A stretch of 64,000 nt of DNA, from assembly GCA_013399695.1 (NCBI GenBank), contig VXAU01000305.1, forward strand, positions 681,960 through 745,959. Direction: 5' to 3'. This DNA is from Formicarius rufipectus. Taxonomy: Eukaryota > Chordata > Aves > Passeriformes > Formicariidae. The position numbers and the translations under genes were made by a program. The notes under the pieces are model-generated. The model saw only the letters and a program-made list of their open reading frames with translations, made no database searches and was not told the origin of the DNA. Position 1 is the first letter of the stretch, and the number at the start of each line of letters is the position of its first letter. Shown here in pieces: positions 25,713 through 38,640 of the stretch.

Positions 25713-27520
25713 TCAATTTCCCAACTATCATGTTTGGGGAAGATGCCCATGTCTTTTAATATATTTCCACCTGTTACACAGTCAGGCATATAAGATCTAT
25801 GTGACAGGACCTTAGATTATGGAGAAATGTACTGTTCTAAGTTTTATCTCCTGTTTACCTCCAGCAGCAGTGGTTAAAATGAACTGTGAATGGGTACACC
25901 AAACACTAGAGAGTCTGCAGAGCTCAAGACTGAGTACAGAAGTGCATGTAGCCAAATAAAATAGCAATGTCTACACTATCTATTTACATAGGAAATGTAT
26001 TGTTCTGATACCTTAAATTCTGAAACCCTTTTGGTCATATACCTTCAGAGTAATAAAGGTAATGGGGGAAAAAAAAATTAATTTTTAAAGATGCAGAAAT
26101 CAGTGTTATGCAGGAAGATTTATCATCCTTCAATAGCCTTTTAATATATGTACTGTGTTGAGATTGCTACTAACTTGATGCACACAGATCTTGATTTAAA
26201 CTAGATAGTTAACTTTGAATACTGAGGATTTAAATAACATGTTCAGTTATTATTTTCCTAGTTAAGTTTCTATTATGAGCTATAATGCCTTCTTCCTCTT
26301 AACAGTTTTTTTAAATAAAATAGACACAGACTAAAAGACGCTTATAAATTTTTTGCTTGTTACCCCTTGGTTTTCTAACTAAGTAGTCAGGCCACTCTGG
26401 TAAATACAATCAGTTACACAAGCCAAAGGTATGCCCTCAGCTTCATCACTCTTCACAACTCTGAACTTCAAACCAAGTCTTCAACATTAGAACCTCAACA
26501 ACTGTTCCTCTTCAGTGTCATAATCTGTAATAGGAAGTGGGCTTTTTTAATGAAGCAAATTATGCAGGCCATTAGTTCATAATTTAAATATTTTAGCTGA
26601 GAGATTAATGTGGCAAAAGAAACCTTATTGTAGCAGTGAGTGCAGGATTGCAATGAATAGCAGAGTCATGTAGCTTATTCATCTTTTAGCAACCTTCCCG
26701 ATTTATCTCTTTAAAAGATGTTTTTTATGGCTTTTACCCAGAGGGCAGTTTTTGCTCTCAAAGCTATTAATGTTGTCTCAAATCCATGGATTCTTCTCCC
26801 ATAACTTTAAGCCCTAGTTTTATCTAAGGTTTTTTTCAGTCTATTTCCTCAGTAGCAATATCAAAACAGAAGAAAATTATCTTTAATGCATATGTTTATG
26901 TCATATATTGAGTTAAAGCCACACAATATAAACAGGAAATTTGGAAAAAATCTTAGTCAGTCTTTCCATCTTCAAAACCTTCCCACTACTATTCTAATTT
27001 ACAGTCTAAAATTCATATAACTAGAATTTTTTCTTTAGATATTTATTTCAATTCAATGTTCCAGCATTTATTGATGAACAGAGTTTTCATTTGATTGCTT
27101 AAAAAGAATAATTAGGATCTCCATCCAGTTTTTACTGAAGTCAACAGGGCATGTTGACTAGGATTTGGAGAGGATTTTCTGGTTTCTGTTTCTCTGAGTT
27201 ACTTTACATTTAATCTTAGTGGAATTAACTCCTATTTTATCAAGGTACAGACTCTCACTCTTGGCAAAGTATTTAATTGTAACAAACTAATTGTGTCTAA
27301 AGGTCTATCTATTCCAATGGAAATCAGTTGTAGTTTCACCAATAGCATTTACTGAAACTAGCATTTTTGTAGCCATCATCTGCCCTGGTGAAACACAGGA
27401 AGACCATGAGTTGGTACTGCCTTCCCATCCCACTGGTAGCTCCAAGAAGGCACAATTCCTTCCCCTGCCTCCCTGAAGTAAAGGCTTACCCAGTTCCATA
27501 TTATGTTACAGATCTCTTTC
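25713..27520. other. Unique AT-rich non-coding DNA
   Basis: Nothing recognised: no repeat with clear ends, and no protein-like frame. I looked for exons upstream of the 25.4 kb frame on the - strand and found none with good splice sites. Confidence 0.5.
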
Positions 27521-27925
27521 AATACTTGAGCAGGCACACTGTCCACTAGGCTAGGCTGCTCAAAGCCCCATCCAACCTGGCCTTGAACAGGGATCAGCAT
27601 CCAAAGCTTCTCTGGGCAACCTGTTCCAGTGTCTCATCATCCTCACAGTGAAGAATTTCTTCCTGATATCTAATCTCAATTTACTCTCAGTTTTAAGCCA
27701 TTCCTCCTTGTCCTATCCTTACATGTCCTTGTAAAAATGTATCCCTAGGTATCCCTACATTGCCCTCTACAGCTCGAGTATAGCCCCTTTAGGCACTGGA
27801 ATATGCTGTAAGTCTCCCCAGAGCCTTCTTTTCTCCAGGATGAACAAACCCAGCTCTCTCAGCCCATCTTCACAAAAGTGCTCCAGCACTCTGAGCATCT
27901 TCACGTCATGGTACCTTCTTGTAAA
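27521..27925 (-). mobile_element. CR1 LINE 3' fragment
   Basis: The antisense of a chicken-type CR1 3' end is clear. It shows GCTGCTCAAAGCCCCATCCA and CCTGGCCTTGAACA, then GGGCAACCTGTTCCAGTG and AGAATTTCTTCCTGATATC. Further along come the CTTGTCCTATCCTTACATG segment, CCCCAGAGCCTTCTTTTCTC and CTCTCTCAGCCCATCTTCAC. These are the 3' untranslated region and the end of ORF2 in reverse. The copy is 5'-truncated near 27925, as is usual for CR1. It is moderately diverged, with an insertion of repeated ATCCCTA(G) units around 27740. Confidence 0.9.
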
Positions 27926-30900
27926 GTATGGTCATAGGGCCTCATGCTTTGAGTGGCCAAGGAAATCATGTCAGGCAGCAAAGATTATGAAGTGAGTAAA
28001 GTGAGTAGACAAGCAGATCCAGAATGTTGTCACACAGATAAAAAGCTATCATAAGAGTAGACTTGCAGCTTAAACAATTTTTCCCACTTGAGAGCTTGGT
28101 GTTCCTGAATGAGAAACTCCAATCCAGTCTGATGTTCTGCCTCCAAGGATGTATCCTTACCATTGTCCAAGTGTCAGCATTATCTTTTTATAGCCACCTG
28201 ATAAGTCAGTTCAGCGAACTCCTTCATATGAAAATATATTCTAGGGAAACACATTATATTTCTCCAGGTGAATCCCTTTCTCAATTTCAGTTCAGTTTTA
28301 CTCCATGTATAGCCCGTATGAAATGTGTGAATGTGCAGCTGCAGTTAAGAGCAAGAAAAGTACCATCTCATCAGCAGTGACCTCCAATTACATTGGCCTG
28401 AAATGATCAGAGACCTTCAGCTTATGCATACACAGTTCTATTTTTGTGATTGCCTTGGTTGGATGTTCTCAGCCTCCACCTTACAGGAGAGTTGTAGATA
28501 TGGTAAGCAAAAGTGACAGTCCTCTACCCCCAAAAGATAGGCTATCCCCTCTCTCCGTGACCCATGTAGTAATTCCCCAAACTCCTCTGGTGCTCCTCAG
28601 CACCTGCTCTGATGTAAACTCATTTATTAAACTTAGGAGGAATAAAAGAAAACAAAACAACGACAAAAAAATCCACTGAGAACAAACATTAGCCACAGAA
28701 TAAGTAGAAGGCAAGTGAGAATGGGGTAGAGGCAAGTAGCAGTAACTCTATTTTAAAAGTAACTTCAAACTATCAAAGTGACTTAGCCATTTGTGATCTC
28801 AGTTAATACTCTTTTCTTACCACCCCCCCCAAGAGACTACTATCAGCATCTGAGCATGTGTAGATCTCTGAATACCAACTGTCATATCAACACAACATCT
28901 GCAGCTTGCAATTGTACTAAAAGACTGTTATGCACAAGTGAAGTCTGAATGAAAACTATTGTTAACATTTCATCAGCACGTACTTTTCAAGGTTTTCATT
29001 TTTCTAAGTATCCTCAGATGTGCTTACTGAAGTGGGAATATATTTTTAACACAGAGATTTTGCTTTCTGAAGGAATAGTTATTCTAACTTCAGCAGCAAA
29101 ACAACTTTAAGAAATTTCCATCCCTTCCACTTTCCTGTCCTGCCATTCCAGTGCCACTGGTGTGATTTACCACCTCTTCAGTTGTGCTGACACAGCGTTT
29201 TTGTCTGACTGCACTGATGAAACAGAACACTGAAACAATCTAGATTAAAAGTTGCACTCTGAAACAAATGTCTATTTTTAATCCAGGCCATCTGCCTCTG
29301 CTCCAGAATTATAAACAGTTATCTCAGTATAACTAAGGAGGTAGAGTGGAGCTGGAGATTTTCTTAGAATGGCTTCACTCCAAAAATCAATGTGTTATGT
29401 GCAGTTCAGGGGCAGATTTTGTCATACTTTGGCTACAGCGAGCTGAGATCACAACCTCTGAACTGAGGTATCATCATATGTGTACCTACATGGGTACCAG
29501 GAGTATAAACTCTGGGGCACTTAATGGGGCAAAAGCCAATACATGCAAAGTGATTCAGCTGACCTCAGACAGAAGAGATACCTAAGGCACCTTTATACAA
29601 TAGATACCTGTGTTCAGGCAACTGAAGTCAGTTGTAGGAGCCTTCCTTAGGGTGAACTACATTGTTGCGCAGCTCTACTAACTGTGATGGCCAGCCCTCC
29701 ATTGGCTAAATGGGAGAGTAAATAGCTACCACATCTGTCATTTTAAACTGAACCCTTATCCTAAAACTATATATTCTCGCAGTAGCTCTTGGATTCTGTG
29801 CCCACTCATAGGTAACTCTTAATATTTGAGAACTCCCATGGTATCCAGGCTGGCTCAACCTGTGGCCTGATGAAAAGCCAAGCAGGGTATTTGAATACCC
29901 AGTGGTGTTCAGAAACAAGGTCTAAGCCCTGAATTGTGGGTAGGCACATCTCTTATATTCAGTCATTTCTCTCTGTATGGTCTTCCATACCCTGTCACCT
30001 ATTAGTTCTGCCAAGAGGGTTCTCTGTGGGATTTTCTGATGAAAGGACCTTTAGGAAGATGTTTCGGTTCAGTTTCACGGAACCGATTTCCCCACAACCC
30101 CAAAGACAACTGTATAGGCAGAAGTGGTGTGATGATATATGAAGTCACTGAGGAACAGAAAAAGGAGGGGATAGAAGAGGGAAGAGCAGAAACCTAAACC
30201 ACTATTACATTAAAAAAAAAAAAAATCCTTAAAACAAATTTTCTATATATATTAAAAAAAAAATAGGGACAAAATAACAGAATATCCTGAGAATCTGTAA
30301 TGTTTAATATGTGAACAGTACATTTCACTACCAAACATGCCAATCAGCTAAGGTTTCCTGCTTTCAGACTAATTGATAAGGCATGCCCAAACTTAACTAA
30401 TGCTTATGCAATGAAAGATTAATTTAAGGTTGTGTTTAATCTTTCCTATTCACTTTGTGTATCAATTTATTTTAAACAAGAAACATGCATGATTGTTGTA
30501 AATAATGAAAAATGCCTTGAAAAATATGTACTTCAGAAAGGCTTCATGAAATACAACTTGGAAATTAATTTGAATTTGAGTGTTTCACTGTAGCTTGTAT
30601 ATAATGGTCTTGTGAAAATTACTTGTCTGTTCCATGACAGGATACTATAATCATTATTTTCACCTCAATATATGTTCGGCTAACAGGCCTGCAAGAATGT
30701 ATATTTATTATGAATGAAAAATGAAGATAAGTAACTAAGATGATTCATAATTAGACTAAGTTGGTTGAGTTTGTACATAATTTTTGCAGTAGAATATGGT
30801 GCATTGTGTAGGAAAAAAGCTTTTCAATTTTTGCCTTCAGATTCAGTGTTGTGAAAACTGAATCTTAAGCTAAGTTGATTTTTCTAAATGTAAGTTTTCT

Positions 30901-33480
30901 AATACCAACATTTACCTTGGAAATAGAGTCTTCATCCACTGTAAAAGAGCTAGGAAAAACAGGGAGCGATATGAATCTCTCATTTAGACCAGACGAATGA
31001 GTTCCTATAGTTGCTTCCTGGATGTTAAAAAGGTTCTTTCTTTTTTAAAAGCTTCTTGAGGTCTACAGTTTCTATAAGTAGGGGAATTTCTTTTAAATAT
31101 ATTCATCTCAATCCTTTGATCTGGGAAAGAAAATGTGGGAGGACTGAGTTGCTTGGGAGACTGAAGAGGTCTTATTTATTTGTAGAATATTTTGGATGTG
31201 ACTCAGACAGTATAAACTTCACAACTATCTTGCCATTATGCCTAACTTAGTCATTCCTTAGAAAAGCATTTGAATTTTACAGCTGTAGCAATGATAATTT
31301 TGGGTGCAGGGACTGAAAAGACCACAAGGTCAATGACACAGCAGTGATACAACAGGTAAGTGGGATGCCCAGGGTGAGGAGGACATATGAAGACAATTGA
31401 AAGGGCTTTTGAGAAGGGATTTAGTTATTTAATATTCAGTGGTGTTAAATGACAAAATTAAAATAACAGTCTGCACACTAAGTCACTTGACTGGATGAGT
31501 ATATTTGAAATGGAATAGGGCTGGAAGGTCTCAGTAAGGTCTTACTGCAGAAACCCAGATGGCCTCTCTTTTTTTGCCTTTTTTTCCCTCTTCATCCCAG
31601 CCCTTTTTGGACATTTTCATCCTTCCCCACATTTTTAGAGTATGAAGACTTCATCTCAATTTTGCATCTGCTGAGTGCTCATATGTCCTCATCAAGATCA
31701 CTTGTGTCTATCCACGGCTTTTGGCATGAAGCACTTCCTGTTACTCCTCACTTTCCAATCTCTCCTACCCTCTCATTTGATTTTGTCATTGGATTGAATT
31801 CAGACACCAAGGAACTAAAAGGAACTAAAAAAATAAATTCATCTAGTCATAGGTACAGTGATATCTCTTGGATCCCAGTCTCTCTGTAGATTGTATAGGT
31901 GAGGTGCACATGACATGTATATCATGCAGGGAAACATGAATGAAGACCTATTTAAGACAGAATGATGAGCACTGTATCGACAGTGGCTTGGATCTGAAAA
32001 ACAGCCTGAATTAAAAACAAGATTTCTGTACCCAAGATGATGACTTCCTATTTCAGGCTCATTTAACAGCAGCCTGGAAAATCTGTCCTTTTGTGCAGTC
32101 ATCCATAGATGTCTGCAAATGAAGCTCAAAAAAATTAGTATTAACAGGACTTTGTGTCACAAGACGACAGAAGTGCTTTGAAACCCCTATGCCTTCATCC
32201 CTCTTGAAACATCCCTTACCTCAGCGTGGCTATGACAGATAATTTTCTCCAGATGTAGACACTAGGCACTCTTTGTCTTCATGTACTTATTCTGGCACTT
32301 CTGTTGTATATAGAAAATAGGCATGTGTTTCCACAATGCTTCTACCTTTCTGACACAAAGCCACTGTCTTTGGCAGAGTCTGCAAAGTGCAAAATAAATC
32401 CAAAGTATTACACAACCCAAACTATTTGCCATTTTCTGTAGCAGCATCTTATCTCTTCTATCTTGTCTTTGCAAATCTTGAGAAAGCAGCCAGAGTGGGA
32501 CTTGAAACAGTTCTCAAAGGAGCAGGGCAGTAGGAGTGTCTTTGAACAGAAAATGATTGAAGCACCCTTCCTAAAGAACAGACAGAAAGGCCTGCAATGC
32601 TTTGAACAAAATCACTCATATTTATGATACAAACCAAGCCTCCACTGTGACACTGCCCACTATCACTTCCCATAGACATCAACAATTCTATTGTGCACAC
32701 TGTAGGACAAGGTCCTAATCCCTTTTCCTTAAAAGCCTCTTTGGACACCTCTTGCTCTCTGCAGTCAAGCATGGGCTTTGTTGGATCTTAAAGGTATTCA
32801 GTAGCACAGACTGTATAGAAAGGCTCATATCACACTTGAAAGCATCTTACTATACTCTGAATTCCTTTTCATGAGCTTTGTGAGAAAGGATGCTGTGAGG
32901 TCTTCTGTTAGGTGAGATTTTACAGGTAAAATATAAGGGAGAACAAATTCGTGAATTCTTTCTGATGACAGCAATGTTCCCTGGATTTTGGGACAAGCAA
33001 TAAAAGGACCAACATGGCTAAATGACACTATAAACTGCCAACATCAGGGTATGTATTCTACACTCCCTTGATAGCCAGTGTTGAATAATAACCATTTCTG
33101 GAACATTATCCATTGCACTGGAGATATTTTGGATGTCTACTACAATTAAATTGCATTCCAAACTCTAGAAATTAATGCTACCTTAGACTTGGCTTTGGTT
33201 ACAAGGAAGAAATTTCAGAAGACATAATTAGAAAAATAACTTTGGAAGTAGTAACCACAAATTTAAATTAAATAGTCTGTAATTAAGGCACCTATTTCAA
33301 GATGTATGACTTTGAGCTATTTATTAAAATCAATGTAAATGAAAAGAACACAGTGAAAGTTTGGAATTTCCTTTAAGGTGCTGTGGAAAATCATAAATTA
33401 AAAGGGAAAATATTGATTAAAAGGACTTCAAACTGTCTGTCAAGTATTCCCAAAATAGTACGTGGAATAAAAGGAAAATT
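27926..33480. other. Unique non-coding DNA
   Basis: No gene or clear transposon. 31512-31560 weakly resembles the extreme 3' end of an old CR1 (GGGCTGGAAGGTCTCAGTAAG), too short to call. 29600-30120 is slightly richer in GC and CpG, with a 7-bp hairpin at 30064-30086. It could be an unrecognised LTR, but no promoter or polyadenylation layout is visible. A C run lies near 28824 and A runs near 30211 and 30255. Confidence 0.45.
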
Positions 33481-33481
33481 A

Positions 33482-33499
33482 AAATTAAAAANNNNNNNN

Positions 33500-33558
<59 letters not shown>
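33482..33558. repeat. Long A run interrupted by an 8-N gap
   Basis: Eight Ns (33492-33499) are followed by 59 uninterrupted A residues, with more A-rich DNA just before the gap. The true length of the run is unknown. No transposon or processed gene copy was recognised upstream to explain a poly(A) tail. Confidence 0.9.
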
Positions 33559-33562
<4 letters not shown>

Positions 33563-34366
33563 TGCCAAAACTCAACCTTATTTAACTTTTATAAAATAAA
33601 TCAAAACTAATGGAAAGAGAATATTCACTAAAAAGTGCAAGAGAAGAAAGATAGTAGAAGCAGATACTAAGAAGCAAGAATGGAGTCATTACTTAAAAAA
33701 ATGTAGTTATGATCTACTAAACGGGTGACTGATGTGTGTCAGTTTTCAATTTGGTTGATAATATTGGCTACGGAAAACAAGACAGAACAGCTACAGACAG
33801 TGAAAAATAGTAACTTAAACTAACAGAATATGAAATTTTATAATGAAAGAATAATGAAAAATTTGTGGAAAGGCAATCATGACCGAAGCTATATATGCAC
33901 ATTTTTCCTCTGCCTAGGAAAAAAAAAAAAAAACAAACAAAACAAACAAAAAAAAAATTGCAAGCTGCAGCCAAGGAAGGAAATTTTGGTTTTGAAGCAG
34001 TGTTTTACAAGTAGCCTGGACTAATCAATATTTGTCCCTTGGGAGGGGGAAAAAAATGGCTTTGGTAAGTCTAAATGTTTTTCTAAAGTTAGAGAATAAA
34101 CATTACCTGAAATTATGATAAACTATATCCTCCAGGGTACAAGCAGGAAAACAGCAGTGGTATGGATACACCTGCAAGAGACAGTCACAACTGTAGCTGC
34201 ACAAAATCTGGTGCCCAGATTCTGGCTGTGTGCCTTGACTGAATACCCACCAGTTTCAGCTCCTCTTCTTTTTTCCTTCCCTCTGTCCTTCCCATCCTCT
34301 CTTTCTGTCCAAATACAGTTTGGTGTGATGATAGACACCAAATGTTTCTACCAAATAAAACAAAAG
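33559..34366. other. AT-rich non-coding DNA
   Basis: Unique sequence with one A-rich CAAA-type tract at 33918-33958. No coding or repeat signal otherwise. Confidence 0.55.
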
Positions 34367-34872
34367 TTACCTGGTTTTGGCTGAGATAGAGCTAATTTAT
34401 TCTCAGTTTCTGCCTCAATGATGTGTTTTGAATTCAGAAGGAGAATAATGGCAGCAACATACTCATGTTTTGCTAAGTCTTGTTTATCCTGAGGGATCAT
34501 AGCCAGGACAGGAGATCCAAACTGGCCAAAGGGATATGCCATACCATGGACTGTCATGCCCAGTATATAAACTGGGAGTTACCTGTAACAAGGGGCTGCT
34601 CTGGGCTCAGGAACAGGGACCGGCATCAATCAGCAAATGGTGAGCAATTGTATTGGACATCACTTCCTTGGCTTTCTTTCCCTTTTCATTATTATTATTT
34701 ACCATTATTATTGTATTTTACTTTGTTTTCAATTACTAAACTGTTTTTATCTAAATCTACAAGCTTTACTTTTGAGACTGTTGCCATTCCACCCCGAGGA
34801 GCAGGGAGAGTGAAGGGGGTTGAGTGAGCAGCTATGTGGTACTTAATGTCCAGCTGGGCTTAAACCACTACA
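34367..34872 (+). mobile_element. Solo LTR of an endogenous retrovirus with perfect 5-bp duplication
   Basis: The 506-bp element starts TTACCTGGTTTTGGCTGAGA (worn TGTCCTGG) and ends GGCTTAAACCACTACA. It is flanked by AAAAG at 34362-34366 and again at 34873-34877. Inside are the AACTGGCCAAAGGGATATGC segment (about 34519), a TATA box at 34564-34570, a GGTGAGCAATTGTATTG motif (about 34640) and an ATTATT tract. An ACTAAA at 34735-34740 replaces the usual polyadenylation signal. No internal region is present, so it formed by recombination between the two LTRs of a provirus. The 5-bp duplication fits ERVL-type elements. The 115-codon frame across it is not a gene. Confidence 0.9.
34564..34570 (+). 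promoter_or_regulatory. TATA box of the LTR at 34.4 kb
   Basis: An intact TATATAA lies in the CCAGTATATAAACTGG context typical of this LTR family. The related LTR at 7.8 kb has lost it. Confidence 0.65.
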
Positions 34873-35026
34873 AAAAGGGAAACTGAAACTGGTCTATTCA
34901 TGCACTGCCTGAAAGAGTTTTCACCCAACTTCCACCATGCAGTAAAACATTTGGAAACCTTACTGGCTGCACTGAGCTCTCCAACCACAGACTACCTATT
35001 ATGGAACTTGCCTTTATTTATACTTA

Positions 35027-35713
35027 TGTGCTGGTTTAGAGTTAAACCAGTAGGAGAAATGAATCCAACTCAGAATGGGATTGCAAGTCAGAATAACAAT
35101 TTAATAAAAAATCACAAAAATACACTGAAACAGAAAAGAAAATTTGTTTGTGCCACGAAAAACACCAGATGTACAGCCCAACACAGTGGGGCACAAGCAG
35201 AGTGGAGCTCACCAACTCTGTGCTGAGCACCACGTGGCCCTCCCCTGAGTTCAAAGTAAAAAGAAAACAAGGTACCTGCTGGTGAAAGTGATGGTTGCAA
35301 TCTGGTGGCAGTCTCAGTCTGATCGAGGCTCTGGTCCTCCTCTGGATCTGGAGAGAGCTCCCAGTCCCAAACCCCTCAACTTATATTCACTTAGGCTCTG
35401 CCCTGTCCCTCCCCCAGGGCAGAGACTTAAACAATGGGTGATTTACTCTGTGAGATAAACAATGGCCTATTTTTGGCATACCTGATGGCCCATTAGCAGA
35501 CATGACCCTTCAGGGGTCTGTGGGGGCAGGGGAATTTCCTTATCTCACAGAAGTCCCTAAACACCCACCTTGTAGCCTGAGAGGTGGAGTGTGCCTTATA
35601 CAATAGCTGCTAATAGCCTATTGTGAGCAGTTCATGGGAAAAAAATGGCATAGAGGGTTTAGAATACACACCCACACAGTAACAAACTGATCCTGGCTAC
35701 TAAAACCAGGACA
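35027..35713 (-). mobile_element. Solo LTR of a second retrovirus family with perfect 5-bp duplication
   Basis: The 687-bp element has inverted-type ends, TGTGCTGGTTTAGAGTTAAA at the left and AAAACCAGGACA at the right. It is flanked by ACTTA at 35022-35026 and 35714-35718. On the - strand a TATA motif (35381-35387) lies upstream of an R/U5-like part with an ATTAAA polyadenylation signal (35100-35105). Its U3 and R differ completely from the LTRs at 7.8, 34.4 and 52.6 kb, so it is another family. Sequence quality is good (intact ends and duplication), suggesting a younger insertion. No internal genes remain. Confidence 0.9.
35381..35387 (-). promoter_or_regulatory. TATA box of the LTR at 35.0-35.7 kb
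   Basis: AATATAA on the - strand, in a GTGAATATAAGTTGAGG context, is followed by a C/T-rich start region. The position about halfway along the LTR fits a U3/R boundary. Confidence 0.6.
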
Positions 35714-38139
35714 ACTTAGATATCTGTATTTAGGAAAATATTAAACAGAAGCTTAAGCCCCATTAACTTGGTTGATACAGGTGTTTAAGTGTTACCTGTA
35801 ATGGAGATACTGCTCTGAGCTGTAGCGTTGCTTGGTGCATTCCTGCTCCCATGAAAGTCAGTAATTAAACAACACATTGTTTTGGCTTTGTAAACAAATT
35901 TGACATATTAGCCCTAAATCTGTAATCATCTATGCTTTATATCCATGTAATAATCTATGTTTTTATACTATTAGCACAGTGTAGTCTGCCTCTATAAATA
36001 TGCTGTTAGGAGGAATTGCTTACAGCTGCAAAAGGAGGCCAAACCGAGGTCGACATTCCCTAAGCTGTTCTAAGTAACTATTATTTCTCTGTCACACACA
36101 TTTAAAAGTATTAAGAAATTCATGGATGCAGATTAGCCACAAAGTATGTACATGGGATGTTTTTATTTTAATGTGCAATTAGGTAGTTGAATGGAGTTAT
36201 TTAGCCGGTTGAAATCTTCCAGTTACTTTAAGAGTTCTTGAAATAGAGTAAGCAATTCCTTTTAAGAAGGAGTCAGGGCACTGTTGTTACCCAGCTATAG
36301 TTAGGGATCAAAACAATGCCATAAAGACAAGAACTAGAATTTTTTTTCTCAAAAAGGGATAGCCCTTTACAGTGTACCAGAAAATGTGTCAAGGTTGTTT
36401 TAAACAAAGCTCTCAAGCAATGCTCTGGCAAATGACCTGACACCAGTCAGGATTTATTCATATTTTCTTAGATATATCTCTAGAGTCATAAGAACAGATT
36501 ATAACCTAGTTTATCTATGACATGAGATCATTAACTCCAGGATGTAAAAAAAATGATACCTCCCCTGGGCAGCGTTCTTTAAAATGCTATTCCTAACAAT
36601 TTACTGGCCTCAGAAAGTTCACTGCTTTGTCGTATTTACAGCTTGTATGATCTTAAAGCTTTTCATACACATCATTTTGAGGTCAGATACATGGCTATGT
36701 ACAGTATTATAATGTGGTATGGCATTTCCATGTGTAGATTATTATAAAATATCTTTTAACATGGAAGATACCTAGATAAGGGATATCTAATCAATGTTTT
36801 ATATTTCCACTTTACACAGATATTAGATGTTTGGGAACACAGGTGGTGAAATCAATAAGCCAACAATGTCTGGACAGAATTACTCAATTATCCTTTCAGC
36901 CATAGACAGAGTACTGCTATGGAGGCAGAGCTGAACACAGGAACTAAAAGAGTTTCCTTTTATTTGCAAGTTATTGTCTTGAATATTGTATTCTTTTAAA
37001 GTGTAAATTAGCCAGATATTCAAAATAATTTTTTTGATTTTTCTGGGGGAAATAGTGGTTTTGTTTAACATATGAAGTTCAAGTCCTGGTTCTACTGAGA
37101 TGCCTTCAGTCTGATAAGCAGACTGAGAGGTAAGTGATGGAAGGGTCCAAAAAGCATCACTGCAAAAACAGTGGTCTTGTGGCAATCAGGACTTTTTAAA
37201 TAAGTGACTTGTATTCACTTTAGAGTCCACTATAAGTCAGTGCAGTGCAACAAACTGATCTGTTAAGCAAGTGGGACACAATTCTTTACTCTGGAAGTTG
37301 GAAAGTTTACCTCAGAATAGTTCTCTGGATTACCTATTTAGTCAATGACAAGAGCAAGAGCCAACCATCCACAAAAAGTAGTATTCAGATACAAGAAGTT
37401 TAGATATATGTTTTGAAATAGGATGTGTATCCCTTTCTCAAATGATAATAACACTGAATTATAGGGATGACCTCTTTTAACTTTATGCAAAAGTTAGCCC
37501 TCTAAGGCTTATTTTTCTCCATTGACTGGAAAGATATCTAGGTTAAATCTGATTGAGATATCTGCACTGAAGACATGTGAGTTTAGGTGACATGAAATCC
37601 TCCTTAGGGACTTTGTATCATGAATTTTTCTCACTTGTAACACTCTAAGCATTGTTCCCTCCTTTCTGCCTCATTAATTTCATGGATTTGGAGAAACTTT
37701 GTAATATTTATCCCATCATACTAGCTAAAACATAGTTAAGAGCTTCCCAAGCAGGGATCTAGTCTACCCATTGAAAGATGTGACTTGAGACTCCATTTTA
37801 GGCATGCAGTGAAATAAGTGCATCATCACTTTATTATTTGCAGTATTCGAAGAGAGAAAGACTCCTTCTTTGAAGGTATAGCCTTATTTCTTTCTACTGA
37901 CTATATAGATATCTTAGGAACTTACTTGGGCTAGTACACTAGAGAGGGGCTTCATCTTGTCTATGTATTAAAAAGTTAGTTAGTCAGTATGTTAGTGACT
38001 CTAAGTTATGCTTTTTGGGTTTGTTTTCTTTTTTTGTAGTTGGCAAGAGACAAGCTTCCAGAGAATGATTCAACCAACAGAACCATTTTAGCATTTCACT
38101 GGTGAAATGGATCCTGCTTTAGATATTTCAGTTTCTTAT
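35714..38139. other. Unique AT-rich non-coding DNA
   Basis: No gene or repeat recognised. A few CpGs (36047-36055, 36205) in otherwise bare sequence and long TAAT-rich stretches could mark conserved non-coding DNA, but nothing firm can be said. Confidence 0.5.
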
Positions 38140-38640
38140 GCAAGTGAAATAGAATAGAATAGAACAGAATACTTAATTGCAGGTGGAAGGGATGTACAGT
38201 AATCATCTGGTCCAAATACATGACCAGTTCAGGGCTGAGAAGAAGTCATAGCATGTTGTTAAGGACATTGTCCAAATGCTTCTTAAACACTGACAGGCTT
38301 GGGGTATCCCCTGAAATCGACCTCTTCCAGCATTTTACCATCCTGTGGATAAAAAAAAATCTATATAATGTCCAGTTTAAACCCCCCTGATGAAGATCTG
38401 AACCATTCCCACCTGTCCTACAACTGGACCCGATGGAGAAGAGTTCAGCACCTCCCTCTCAAGCTCCCCTCCCCAGAAAGCTGTAGACAGCAATGAGTTC
38501 ATCCCTCAGTCTTCTTTTCTCCAGACTAGACAAACCCAGAGTTCTTTGCTGCTCCTCACAGGTCATTCTTTCCAACTCTTTCACCAGCTTTGTTGCTTCC
38601 TCTGGACTCACTCAAGGACCTACACATCTTAATTTGTACG
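38140..38640 (-). mobile_element. CR1 LINE 3' fragment
   Basis: The element starts with the short AATAG/AACAG repeat often left at CR1 3' ends (38148-38171). Antisense CR1 landmarks follow: CATCTGGTCCAAATACATG, CAAATGCTTCTTAAACACTG, CTTCTTTTCTCCAGACTAGA (about 38510) and TTGTTGCTTCCTCTGGACTC. It is 5'-truncated near 38640. The overlapping 106-codon + frame is on the wrong strand and is not a gene. Confidence 0.9.

Noticed and set aside
30064..30086. Hairpin TCGGTTC/GAACCGA with 9-base loop
   Set aside because: Seven-base arms are too short to stand out in a 64 kb window without other context.
31512..31560. Possible extreme 3' end of an old CR1
   Set aside because: Only about 40 bases of weak resemblance and no continuation.
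33383..33610. 75-codon + frame with a long lysine run
   Set aside because: Spans the N gap and poly-A run.
34480..34827. 115-codon + frame
   Set aside because: Entirely inside the solo LTR at 34.4 kb, spanning its promoter.
34900..35300. Frames of 62-108 codons on both strands
   Set aside because: They overlap the start of the LTR at 35.0 kb; no retroviral protein similarity seen.
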